The notes: generated from the sequence alone by a model not told the origin. A stretch of 9,516 nucleotides of DNA from Comamonadaceae bacterium CG_4_10_14_3_um_filter_60_75 (GCA_002784245.1 PFKL01000099.1:1-9516), one strand, 5' to 3'; numbered from the stretch's first letter, positions 1 to 6,393 are shown. A program made the numbers and translations.

Positions 1-40
1 TGGCTTCTAGCCCTTGTCCTGACAGGGTCAGCAGCTATTT
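1..40 (-). repeat. Comamonadaceae-type short interspersed repeat, copy A, inside the murJ 3' end
   Basis: Read on the minus strand, bases 40-1 start AAATAGCTGCTG and end AAGGGCTAGAAGCCA. The last 15 bases match 4964-4978 exactly. By direct comparison the two 40-base copies agree at 26 positions, concentrated in AGCT near the start and in the terminal 15-mer. Copy A has an imperfect internal stem (CCCTGTC against GACAAGGG with one bulged A). It resembles an intergenic repeat I recall from Rhodoferax, Acidovorax and Polaromonas (AGCTGCT, then GCGCTT, then AAGCGCTAGAGGCC). Family membership is from memory and is not verified here. Confidence 0.55.
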
Positions 41-96
41 ATTTTGTATCACTGACGGTCTTTGGCCTGAAATTGCGCCAACTGGTGCGTCGATAG
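1..96 (+). CDS. murJ: C-terminal end of probable lipid II flippase MurJ (partial)
   Basis: An open frame enters from the left edge and ends at TAG (94-96), leaving 31 codons. They encode one hydrophobic helix (LLALVLTGSAAIYFVSLTVF) followed by a short basic tail (GLKLRQLVRR), the form expected for the last transmembrane segment and cytoplasmic end of a MurJ/MviN polytopic flippase, which moves lipid II across the inner membrane for peptidoglycan synthesis. The family call rests on this tail and on the SirB1-family gene 12 bp downstream, an arrangement I recall from Comamonadaceae. No diagnostic MurJ motif lies inside the window, so another multi-pass membrane protein is possible. The first 40 bases are also a reverse-oriented copy of a short interspersed repeat (see that entry), so part of the last helix is encoded by repeat sequence. 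Confidence 0.55.
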   Translation, partial: WLLALVLTGSAAIYFVSLTVFGLKLRQLVRR

Positions 97-108
97 ACAA
101 TCACGGCC

Positions 109-978
109 ATGCAACTCTCACTGAACGTTCCGACCCCGCTGGAGTATTTTGCGTCGCTGGTGCACGCTGATGCCGACATTCCGTTGCTGGAAGCCGCGGT
201 GAGCCTGGCACAGGACGAATACCCTGAGCTTTCCGTGCAGCAGGTCCTGGGCGAAGTTGACCAACTGCTGGCGCGGCTGCAGCGCCGCCTGCCTGCAGAC
301 GCCGGGCCGCTGCAAAAGCTGCGTGTGCTCAACCAATTCATTTACCGCGACCTCAACTTTGCCGGCAACTTCAACAACTACGCTGACCCCGACAACAGTT
401 ACGTGCATGTTGTGCTGCGCACCCGGCTGGCGATTCCGATCTCGCTGGCGGTGATCTGGCTCGAGCTGGCGCAAGGCATCGGCCTGAAGGCGCGCGGGGT
501 GTCGTTTCCCGGGCACTTCATGGTCAAGGTCAACCTCAGCGAAGGTCAGGTGGTAATTGACCCGCTGACCGGTCAGTCGCTCAGCCGCGAGGAGCTGTCA
601 GGGCGGCTGGAGCCTTACCGCGAGCTGGCGGCGCTGGTGGACGAGCAAGAAATACCGCTGGGTCTGTACCTGCAGGCCGCGCCGTCGCGCGCCATTCTGG
701 CGCGCATGTTGTACAACTTGAAAGAAATCCACGCCGCACAGGAAGATTGGGCGCGCCTGATCGCTGTGCAAGACCGCTTGATCCTCTTGCTTCCCGATGC
801 CTGGCACGAGGTGCGCGACCGCGGTCTGGCCCACGCCGAGGCCGGTCACCTGGGGCATTCACTGGAAGACCTGGAGACCTACCTGGCCAACACCAGCGAC
901 GGCCTGCAAGCGGGCAACTACCCCGATCGCGCCGCCATTACCCAGCGGGTGGCCGAGCTGCGCCGCTCTGTACGCTGA
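109..978 (+). CDS. SirB1-family protein (transglutaminase-like core plus TPR-like C-terminus)
   Basis: This 289-residue cytoplasmic protein has no signal peptide or membrane helix. Residues about 70-155 carry the SirB1/transglutaminase-core-2 pattern: a F-N-N-Y-x-D-P-x-N-S segment, then VVLRTRLAIPISLAVIW, FPGHFMVKV (His136 in FPGHF) and VIDPLTG (Asp151). The rest (about 185-289) is alpha-helical and TPR-like, with PDAWHEVRDRGLAHAEAGH typical of the family's C-terminus. The position that would hold a transglutaminase cysteine sits in the AIPISL context and has none; in fact the whole protein contains no cysteine, so thiol catalysis is excluded. SirB1 proteins are widespread, often annotated as regulators of virulence genes, but their biochemical role is unclear. 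The gene follows the murJ-like end by 12 bp and may share its transcript. No strong ribosome site precedes the ATG; I kept it because the N-terminus aligns with family length. Confidence 0.85.
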   Translation: MQLSLNVPTPLEYFASLVHADADIPLLEAAVSLAQDEYPELSVQQVLGEVDQLLARLQRRLPADAGPLQKLRVLNQFIYRDLNFAGNFNNYADPDNSYVHVVLRTRLAIPISLAVIWLELAQGIGLKARGVSFPGHFMVKVNLSEGQVVIDPLTGQSLSREELSGRLEPYRELAALVDEQEIPLGLYLQAAPSRAILARMLYNLKEIHAAQEDWARLIAVQDRLILLLPDAWHEVRDRGLAHAEAGHLGHSLEDLETYLANTSDGLQAGNYPDRAAITQRVAELRRSVR

Positions 979-1017
979 CTGGGCCTGTGGTTTTTCAAGA
1001 GCTGATGGCAATCGGTC

Positions 1018-1662
1018 ATGAATGCTTCTATGCCCCAAGTATCAACGTCTGAGCCCGTTCAGTCGGAACGCCTTGAAGCACTACTGGGCTTCTATGGGCA
1101 ATATCACAACCATAAAGAACAAATGGCTTTCTCGGTATTTGGCCTTGAAGGCGCTTTTTTCGTAGGCCTGTTTCTACTGGGTAATTGGCCGCAGACCATT
1201 GAAAGCATGAATAGGATCACCTTGAGTTGGATATTTGTCCTGGTCTGGGTGCTGTTCCACCTGGCGCTTCGCTACCAGCTGCGCAATCGCCGGCTGGCCG
1301 CCATCATGGTGGCAGCCTACTATGACGCGCTGACACAAAAGTCTGATCTGGTTTTCGAGCGAAGCCGCCACACCGTTGTTGCTGCTTCGAAGATTGCACA
1401 ATTTGCCGATTTGTGGCTCCTGCCGGTGCGGGGCGCGCTTCGCCCCAGCGATGTTGAGCTTGCCGAGTTGGTTGATGGCGCCAAAATTCGTCCGGCCACT
1501 TTGTCCAGCTATCAGTACCATTTGCTTAAGCACAAAAACCTGGCGGCAAAAAGTTGGACCAGTTATGCCCTGCCGATTGAGTGGATTACAAGCCTTGGCA
1601 GCATTGTGTTGCTGGCGATTGCGCTCTTGCGCGTGCTGCAATCGGTGCCTAAGTCCCTATGA
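1018..1662 (+). CDS. Hypothetical membrane protein with three predicted transmembrane helices
   Basis: I do not recognise this 214-residue protein. A soluble N-terminus of about 35 residues (rich in E, Q and H, ending YGQYHNHKEQ) leads into two close helices at about 37-56 and 68-84. A basic stretch (RYQLRNRRLAA) and a roughly 100-residue soluble middle follow, and a third helix lies at about 189-208 near the C-terminus. There is no signal peptide, and no enzyme or binding motif is visible. The gene lies 39 bp after the SirB1-family gene and before the palindromic spacer upstream of dinG. Its 5' part is AT-richer than the flanks: 24 of 60 bases are G or C in 1081-1140, while the adjoining genes are clearly GC-rich. 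This suggests an accessory insertion, which is inference. The ATG at 1018 has no clear ribosome site; an in-frame ATG at 1030 is an alternative. Confidence 0.7.
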   Translation: MNASMPQVSTSEPVQSERLEALLGFYGQYHNHKEQMAFSVFGLEGAFFVGLFLLGNWPQTIESMNRITLSWIFVLVWVLFHLALRYQLRNRRLAAIMVAAYYDALTQKSDLVFERSRHTVVAASKIAQFADLWLLPVRGALRPSDVELAELVDGAKIRPATLSSYQYHLLKHKNLAAKSWTSYALPIEWITSLGSIVLLAIALLRVLQSVPKSL

Positions 1663-1683
1663 AGATTGACCTTTTCAGCTTTG

Positions 1684-1841
1684 TCTCAGTTCACCATTGG
1701 GTGACAGCGCTACGCGCTTTGATGGCGCCACTGGCAACGCGCCTTGGGGTCGTTACGCCTCTTTGTGGGCAGTAGCCCGCCGCGCCGTCTCGCCTATCCA
1801 GCCACGCCGCCAGTAGCCCACTCGGACCCGTCCAACTGAGA
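1684..1841. repeat. 158-bp palindromic spacer element with 8-bp terminal inverted repeats
   Basis: The gap between the membrane-protein gene and dinG (1663-1850) is bounded by TCTCAGTT (1684-1691) and its exact reverse complement AACTGAGA (1834-1841). Further matched inner blocks are GGGT (1699-1702) with ACCC (1826-1829), and GCTAC (1709-1713) with GTAGC (1813-1817). Inside are a small hairpin AGCGC-TAC-GCGCT (1707-1719) and a direct repeat of CAGTAGCCC (1771-1779 and 1811-1819). No convincing gene lies here. This looks like a non-autonomous interspersed element, but one copy alone cannot prove mobility. The right terminal repeat sits about 10 bases before the dinG start codon and could affect its translation. 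Confidence 0.4.
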
Positions 1842-1850
1842 AATCTATTG

Positions 1851-4148
1851 ATGATTTCGGAAATCGTGACGGCGATTGACACCATTGCGGCTGCGATCAA
1901 AAGCGGTGTCTATGAGATGTTGGGCCAGTGCACACATGGCGGTGCTACCTATACTCGCCGGATTGATGGCAACTCTGGTGTGGGCGTTTCCTTGACTGAA
2001 ATTGATTTGTCGGCGCGGGCGTTGGCCGCCTATGACCGGGTGGTGGCAGCGTCGCCCGGTTTTCGCGCGCGCACCGGCCAGCGCGACATGGCCGAGCGCA
2101 TAGCGACGACGCTGCACAACGTGGATCTGGGCGAGCACGCGCAGCCCGATCGCGCCATTGCCGTCATTCAGGCCGGTACCGGCGTTGGCAAGTCAGCTGC
2201 CTATTTGTCGACGTCGGTGACGATGGCGCTGGCGCGCAAGACGCGGGTGGTGGTGTCCACGGCCACCGTGGCGTTGCAGGAACAGCTGATGACCAAAGAC
2301 CTGCCCGCGCTGGCGGCGGTGCTGGACGAGCCCTTCGCCTACGCGCTGGCCAAGGGGCGTGGCCGCTACGTGTGCAAGCTCAAGCTCGAGCGCCTGGCCG
2401 GTGCTGGCAGCGACGAGGGCAGTGACCTCTTTGACGTTGACGACGATGCGCCGCCATCGGCCGCGGTCGACGGCAAAAAACGCAAGGGCCAGGCGGGCCA
2501 AGACCCCGAAGAGCGCCGCCTGCAGCTTTACGGCACGCTCGCCGACGCACTGGCTGCAGGCCAGTGGGACGGTGACCGCGACAGCTTGCCCGAGCAACCC
2601 GACCCGCGCGATTGGTCAACCATCGCGGCCGAGCGCCACACCTGTACGGCGCGCCACTGCCCGCTGTTTCGCAGCTGCAGTTACTACAACGCGCGCGCCC
2701 AGCTGGCGCAGGCGCAGGTGATTGTGGCCAACCACGACCTGGTGCTGGCGTCGCTGGGCATGAATGCTTTGCCGGAGCTTGACAAGTGCCTGATCGTGTT
2801 TGACGAAGGCCACCACCTGCCCGCCGTGGCGCTCGACCAGTTCTCGGGCGCGATGGATCTGAGCGGCCTGCGCTGGCTCGACAAGCTACCCAAGACGCTG
2901 CACGACGTCGCCGAAAAAATGGGTATGACCATTGCCCAGGACGTGCCGACGCTAGCGCAGCAGCTCAAGGGCGGCTTGAATGACGCCGGGCGCATCGCGC
3001 TGGACTTGCTGCGCGCCGTGCTGGGCAGTTTCGATACCGTTTACCGTTTCAAGGACGGCCAGTTGCCCGACGCGCTGGTGGCACCGCTGACGCTGATCCA
3101 CGGCCATGCCAAGGGCTTGTCCGAGGTGCTGGAGGCACTCGGTGCCGAGCTCAAGGCCCGCGCCAAGGAAGACCCGGCGCAGGCTGCGCATTGCGCAGTG
3201 CAATACGCCAAGCTCGGCCAGCTCGCGCCCAAACTCACCAGCGTGGTCGGCACCAGCGCCATGCTGCTCGCGCACGAGGCGCAGCCGATGGCCAAGTGGC
3301 TCAAATCCGACACCAGCAGCGGCCTGGTGGCCTTGAGCGCGCACGCCTGCCCGATCGTGCCCGGCGACCTGCTGCGCCACCATCTGTGGAACCAGGTGCG
3401 TGGTGCGGTGGTCACTTCGGCGTCGCTGACCAGTTGCGGCACGTTTGATTATTTTCTCGCCGAGGCGGGGCTCGACGATTTGCCGCATGTTTCCACGCTG
3501 GCAGTCGACAGCCCGTTTGACTACCGCACACAAGGCGAATTGACTGTGGTCGAGACCGCCGCCGACCCGCGCCATGTGGACTTGTACACGCGTGAAATGA
3601 TCGCCGCCTTGCTGGCCGATTTGCACCAGGTGGCCCACGGCGCGCTGGTGCTGTTTACCTCGCGCGTGCAAATGAAAGCAGCGGTCGATGCGCTTGATGC
3701 GGCCCTGCTCGACGTGGTGCTGGTGCAGGGCCAGATGTCGCGCAGCCGCCTGATCGGCAGTCACCTGGCGCGGGTGGAGTCGGGTCAACCGTCGGTGATC
3801 TTTGGCATGCAGTCGTTTGGCGAAGGGCTGGATCTGCCAGGCGCATTGTGCGAGACCGTGTTCATAGCCAAGCTGCCGTTTGCCTCGCCGTCCGACCCGG
3901 TGGAAGAGGCGCGCGCTGAATGGCTCAAGCGCGAGGGACGCGACCCGTTTTCAGAGCTGGTGGTGCCCGCCACTGGTATTCGCCTGCTGCAGTGGACCGG
4001 CCGCGCCATCCGCACCGAGACCGATCAGGCACGGGTGGTGTGCTACGACAAACGCCTGCTGAGTCAGTCGTATGGCAGGCGCATGTTGCAAGGCTTGCCG
4101 CCGTATGCTGTGATGCGCCGAGTGCGTGGGGAAACTGTGCCGGTTTAA
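1851..4148 (+). CDS. dinG: ATP-dependent DNA helicase DinG (XPD-like, iron-sulfur)
   Basis: This is a superfamily 2, 5'-to-3' DNA helicase of the DinG/XPD group, which unwinds damaged, R-loop or fork-like DNA during repair and replication. Numbering from ATG 1851 (765 residues): Walker A AGTGVGKS at 108-115; four cluster cysteines at 175 (GRYVCKL), 265, 270 and 276 (CTARHCPLFRSC); Walker B DEGH at 318-321, the form also found in E. coli DinG; a late helicase motif FGMQSFGEGLDLPG; and motif VI QWTGRAIR at 714-721. The C-x4-C-x5-C spacing matches E. coli DinG, but the stretch before it is longer, with a charged low-complexity insert (DVDDDAPPSAAVDGKKRKGQ). Length is slightly above the roughly 716 residues of E. 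coli. A TTG lies directly before the ATG and could also initiate; the ribosome site is weak. The gene converges on the DnaQ/GIY-YIG nuclease gene. Confidence 0.95.
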   Translation: MISEIVTAIDTIAAAIKSGVYEMLGQCTHGGATYTRRIDGNSGVGVSLTEIDLSARALAAYDRVVAASPGFRARTGQRDMAERIATTLHNVDLGEHAQPDRAIAVIQAGTGVGKSAAYLSTSVTMALARKTRVVVSTATVALQEQLMTKDLPALAAVLDEPFAYALAKGRGRYVCKLKLERLAGAGSDEGSDLFDVDDDAPPSAAVDGKKRKGQAGQDPEERRLQLYGTLADALAAGQWDGDRDSLPEQPDPRDWSTIAAERHTCTARHCPLFRSCSYYNARAQLAQAQVIVANHDLVLASLGMNALPELDKCLIVFDEGHHLPAVALDQFSGAMDLSGLRWLDKLPKTLHDVAEKMGMTIAQDVPTLAQQLKGGLNDAGRIALDLLRAVLGSFDTVYRFKDGQLPDALVAPLTLIHGHAKGLSEVLEALGAELKARAKEDPAQAAHCAVQYAKLGQLAPKLTSVVGTSAMLLAHEAQPMAKWLKSDTSSGLVALSAHACPIVPGDLLRHHLWNQVRGAVVTSASLTSCGTFDYFLAEAGLDDLPHVSTLAVDSPFDYRTQGELTVVETAADPRHVDLYTREMIAALLADLHQVAHGALVLFTSRVQMKAAVDALDAALLDVVLVQGQMSRSRLIGSHLARVESGQPSVIFGMQSFGEGLDLPGALCETVFIAKLPFASPSDPVEEARAEWLKREGRDPFSELVVPATGIRLLQWTGRAIRTETDQARVVCYDKRLLSQSYGRRMLQGLPPYAVMRRVRGETVPV

Positions 4149-4242
4149 GCGGCAGTTAAGCGCTTGCCGTGTAAAGTTGGCGTGAAATGACTTGCAAATC
4201 TGCCCGTTGCACAAAGCTGCAGGCGTCAAACGGAGAAAAAAT
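4149..4242 (+). other. Short dinG-downstream leader before the small membrane-protein gene
   Basis: These 94 bp have no gene. A weak palindromic block, CGGCA-N10-TGCCG with an AAGCGCTT core, lies just after the dinG stop but has no T-run, so I do not call a terminator. I see no convincing -35/-10 pair. The small gene that follows may be read through from dinG. Confidence 0.3.
4232..4235 (+). promoter_or_regulatory. Ribosome binding site that sets the start of the small membrane protein
   Basis: GGAG lies 7 bases before GTG 4243 (AAACGGAGAAAAAATGTG). The spacing is ideal for the GTG and too long for the in-frame ATG at 4258. The ATG at 4241 overlaps the GTG but is out of frame. This supports a GTG start rather than the longer upstream extension of the frame. 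Confidence 0.65.
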
Positions 4243-4569
4243 GTGGCCGATGTGTTGATGAAGTTGCTGGGGTTTGTGGTGCGTGTGGGCTTGCTGCTGG
4301 CGGGCCTGGTGTTTGTTGCCAGTGTGTTGGTGGCAGCGTTTGTGGTGCTGATTTTTTGGCTGCTGCGCGCACTGTGGGCCAAGCTGACAGGTCAGCCTGT
4401 GAGTCCATGGACGTTTCAGGTGAACCGTCAGGCCATGTGGCAGCGGTTTTACCAGCAGGGGCAGGGGCAGCAGGGGCGTGGGGTTGATCCGCGTGATGTG
4501 GTGGATGCCGAGGTGAACGATGTCACTGAAGTCACGGACGTGGAGCCCAAGCGCATCACGCCGCGTTGA
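4243..4569 (+). CDS. Small hypothetical inner-membrane protein
   Basis: From the GTG start the protein is 108 residues (MADVLMKLLGFVVRVG...). A long hydrophobic stretch of about 40 residues, broken by an Arg near residue 13, covers most of residues 5-46 and can form one long or two short membrane helices. It ends in RALWAKLTG. The remainder is soluble: a Trp/Phe/Gln segment (RQAMWQRFYQQ), a Gln/Gly low-complexity run (GQGQQGRG) and an acidic tail with repeated V-T/V-N-D units (DVVDAEVNDVTEVTDVEP). I recognise no family and propose no function. The gene starts 94 bp after dinG on the same strand and has a good ribosome site, which supports it being real. The open frame extends upstream to 4192, but that extension has no ribosome site and includes cysteines and basic residues unlike the rest. 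Confidence 0.65.
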   Translation: MADVLMKLLGFVVRVGLLLAGLVFVASVLVAAFVVLIFWLLRALWAKLTGQPVSPWTFQVNRQAMWQRFYQQGQGQQGRGVDPRDVVDAEVNDVTEVTDVEPKRITPR

Positions 4570-4604
4570 TTTTGTAGCCAGTCGCGGCGGTTGAAGCTGT
4601 TGTC

Positions 4605-4622
4605 ACGGTTGTTACGGTTGTT
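4605..4622 (+). repeat. Two tandem copies of ACGGTTGTT
   Basis: ACGGTTGTT occurs at 4605-4613 and again directly at 4614-4622, inside a GTTGTC-rich stretch just after the small membrane-protein gene. It lies at the edge of the gene-free convergence zone and has no evident function. Confidence 0.6.
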
Positions 4623-4644
4623 GTCGGACCCGCACAGCGGCAGT

Positions 4645-4694
4645 CTTTGGCGGCCTCCTCATGCTGGAGTACCAGAAATCGTCGGCCGCCAAAG
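4645..4694. repeat. Symmetric two-tier hairpin (left copy of the structured repeat)
   Basis: CTTTGGCGGCC (4645-4655) pairs perfectly with GGCCGCCAAAG (4684-4694). Centred on the same axis, CTGG (4664-4667) pairs with CCAG (4672-4675) around AGTA. The result is an 11-bp basal stem, an 8+8 internal loop and a 4-bp apical stem. There is no T-run beside it, so it is not a typical intrinsic terminator. The loop and apical part recur inverted at 4820-4844 with a different basal stem. Confidence 0.75.
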
Positions 4695-4844
4695 CCAGCC
4701 ACTGCGCTGGACGGGTTAGCTACAACATCAATCTCAGCACCGCTATGGTGACCTTTCCTTGACTTCCTAAAGCAGTCGCCTATCCACTGTCTCGCGCGGT
4801 GAGTCGTATGGGTGGCCACCGATTTCTGGTACTCCAGCATGAGG
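4657..4844. repeat. Perfect 25-bp inverted repeat separated by 138 bp
   Basis: Bases 4657-4681 (starting CCTCATGCTGGAGTACCAG) are the exact reverse complement of 4820-4844. The right copy also sits in a hairpin of the same geometry: CCACC (4816-4820) pairs with GGTGG (4843-4847), and CTGG (4826-4829) with CCAG (4834-4837), all on one axis. The basal stems of the two copies differ in sequence but pairing is kept in both. The zone 4570-4968 has no credible gene. A mobile non-coding element or a structured regulatory site are both possible. I saw no integron attC core (GTTRRRY with RYYYAAC) and no GTAG foot typical of REP elements. Confidence 0.75.
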
Positions 4845-4938
4845 TGGACGCCCGTACGGCTCGCCGCGCGTGGCGCACCAACAAAGCCGGCGTAGACGGT
4901 TTTCAAAGAACGGTGACACCCAAAAAATACTATGCAAA

Positions 4939-4978
4939 ACAGAGCTATCTGCGCTTATATCAAAAGGGCTAGAAGCCA
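4939..4978 (+). repeat. Comamonadaceae-type short interspersed repeat, copy B
   Basis: This 40-base copy contains AGCT, GCGCTTAT and the terminal AAGGGCTAGAAGCCA, which exactly matches the reverse complement of bases 1-15. A T-run (ATTTTTCTT) follows. Its CTA at 4969-4971 is, on the minus strand, the TAG stop codon of the DnaQ/GIY-YIG gene, so the repeat overlaps the last four codons and the stop of that gene. Assignment to a family-wide repeat is from memory. Confidence 0.6.
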
Positions 4979-6393
4979 ATTTTTCTTAAAGTTCCCAGTG
5001 GAAAGACCGAAGCCTCACCCCGCCCCGGCGGCAACAGGTATTTCAGTGCCAGACGGTAGCTGTCCAGGTCAAACGCCAGCACGTCAGCGCGAGTTTGCAG
5101 CGCATCCGCCAGTTCCGAGTCACTCTGTACGGTAGCCAAATGGCACCACTGGTCAAACACATGCACCTCACTGCGGCCAGTTTGTTGATTCTGCTCACGC
5201 AGGCCCACCGGCCCGTCAAACGGCCACACGCGCAGCTTGTCGGCGACTAACGCCATTTGCAGGCGCAGGTGGTGCCGCTCGGGCGCTTCCTCGCCGCAGC
5301 ACACGCCTTTGCAGTGGCCAATCTGGTGCGCGAAACAGCGGCCCTTGCCAGATTCCAGACCCAGCGCTTGCAGGCACAGGCCGTGCGTGTCGGCCAGCTC
5401 GCGCAGGTGGCTGATCGCCTGGTTTTTAGAGCGGTAAGGGCCGTACAGGTTACCAAACTGTTGCGGCGACAGCTCGGCACCGCGTACCAGCGCCAGCAGC
5501 GGGCGGGCGTTCGGGTTGGCATCGAGTCGCCAGGCGCACAGACTGCTTTGGCGGCGCAGCTGGCGGTTATGGATGGGCTGGTGCTGTTTGACCAGCCGCG
5601 CCTCCAGCAGCAGCGCGCCCAATTCGCCCGCGGTCTCGACCCACTCAATGCGGCGAATTTCCTGTGCGATGCGCATTTCGCGCGCATCGCGGCTGGCGGC
5701 CTGGAAATGCGACATCACCCGGCTGCGCAACTTGACGCTTTTGCCCACGTACAGCGGCAGCGTGCCTTCACCGTAAAACAGGTACACGCCCGGGCCTTCA
5801 GGGATGTCGGCGACGTTGGTGTCGAGCTGCGGCGGCAACGCAGCGCTGCCTTGCAGCAGGGTTTGCGCATGCTGGCGCAGGGTGTCAATACCGAGCTGAT
5901 CAACAACCTGCGCCAGCCAGAGTTGCATGACCTGCACGTCGCCCATGGCGCGGTGACGCGCTTCGGTGCGGATGCCGTGGCGCTGCATGATGGCATCCAA
6001 CCCGTGACCTTTGTAGCCCGGGTACAGCAGGCGCGACAGGCGCACCGTGCACAGGGTTTTGGTGCGCAGCGCCACGTCCATGCGGGCCAATTCGTTGAGC
6101 AAGAAACCGTGGTCAAAGCGCACGTTGTGCGCAACCAGCACCGCACCGTCGAGCAGCTTTAACAGCTGCTGCGCCACCGCGTCAAAAGTGGGGGCATCGG
6201 CCACCAGCGCATTGCTGATGCCGGTGAGCTGCTCAATGAAGCCGGAGATGGACACGCCGGGGTTGACCAGCGTGCTCCAGCGCGCCACCTCTTTGCCGTG
6301 CTCAACGCGCACCGCGGCGATTTCGGTGATGCGGTCGCGCAGCGCGTTGCCGCCGGTGGTTTCCAGGTCAAGCAGGACGTAGCAGGGCAGCAT
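4969..6393 (-). CDS. DnaQ-type 3'-5' exonuclease fused to a GIY-YIG (UvrC/Cho-like) endonuclease
   Basis: This 474-residue protein has two nuclease modules. Residues 5-165 form a DEDDh exonuclease like Pol III epsilon: DLETTG (Asp9, Glu11), AHNVRFDH (Asp94), and H-R-A-M-G-D (His147, Asp152), so all five catalytic residues are present. Residues about 198-275 form a GIY-YIG domain: GPGVYLFYGEG, LYVGKSVKLRSRV (Tyr215, Arg223) and LLLEARLVK (Glu264). A cysteine-rich segment follows (C-F-A-H-Q-I-G-H-C-K-G-V-C-C), resembling the cysteine cluster after the UvrC GIY-YIG domain. The UvrC C-terminal RNase H-like and HhH domains are absent, as in Cho. Such DnaQ-UvrC fusions are known, for example in mycobacteria. 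Probable role: incision and trimming of damaged DNA; substrate unknown. The gene starts 18 bp after the Nudix gene and is last in its run. The stop codon lies within repeat copy B. Confidence 0.92.
   Translation of the reverse strand: MLPCYVLLDLETTGGNALRDRITEIAAVRVEHGKEVARWSTLVNPGVSISGFIEQLTGISNALVADAPTFDAVAQQLLKLLDGAVLVAHNVRFDHGFLLNELARMDVALRTKTLCTVRLSRLLYPGYKGHGLDAIMQRHGIRTEARHRAMGDVQVMQLWLAQVVDQLGIDTLRQHAQTLLQGSAALPPQLDTNVADIPEGPGVYLFYGEGTLPLYVGKSVKLRSRVMSHFQAASRDAREMRIAQEIRRIEWVETAGELGALLLEARLVKQHQPIHNRQLRRQSSLCAWRLDANPNARPLLALVRGAELSPQQFGNLYGPYRSKNQAISHLRELADTHGLCLQALGLESGKGRCFAHQIGHCKGVCCGEEAPERHHLRLQMALVADKLRVWPFDGPVGLREQNQQTGRSEVHVFDQWCHLATVQSDSELADALQTRADVLAFDLDSYRLALKYLLPPGRGEASVFPLGTLRKIGF

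Noticed and set aside
1691..1900. A 69-codon minus-strand open frame over the spacer before dinG
   Set aside because: It runs through palindromic repeat DNA and into dinG; no domain and no credible initiation signal.
2952..3788. A 278-codon minus-strand open frame inside dinG
   Set aside because: It is antisense to a clear helicase; Gln/His/Arg-rich shadow composition and no ribosome site.
4645..4847. Integron attC site or REP element
   Set aside because: The folded geometry invites it, but I find no GTTRRRY/RYYYAAC core pair, no GTAG foot next to the stems, and no integrase or REP-associated transposase in the window.
4556..4906. A 116-codon minus-strand open frame across the convergence zone
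   Set aside because: It is built from the inverted-repeat sequence, ends in a Thr/Val/Ala low-complexity run formed by the ACGGTTGTT repeats, overlaps the end of the small membrane-protein gene, and has no recognisable domain.
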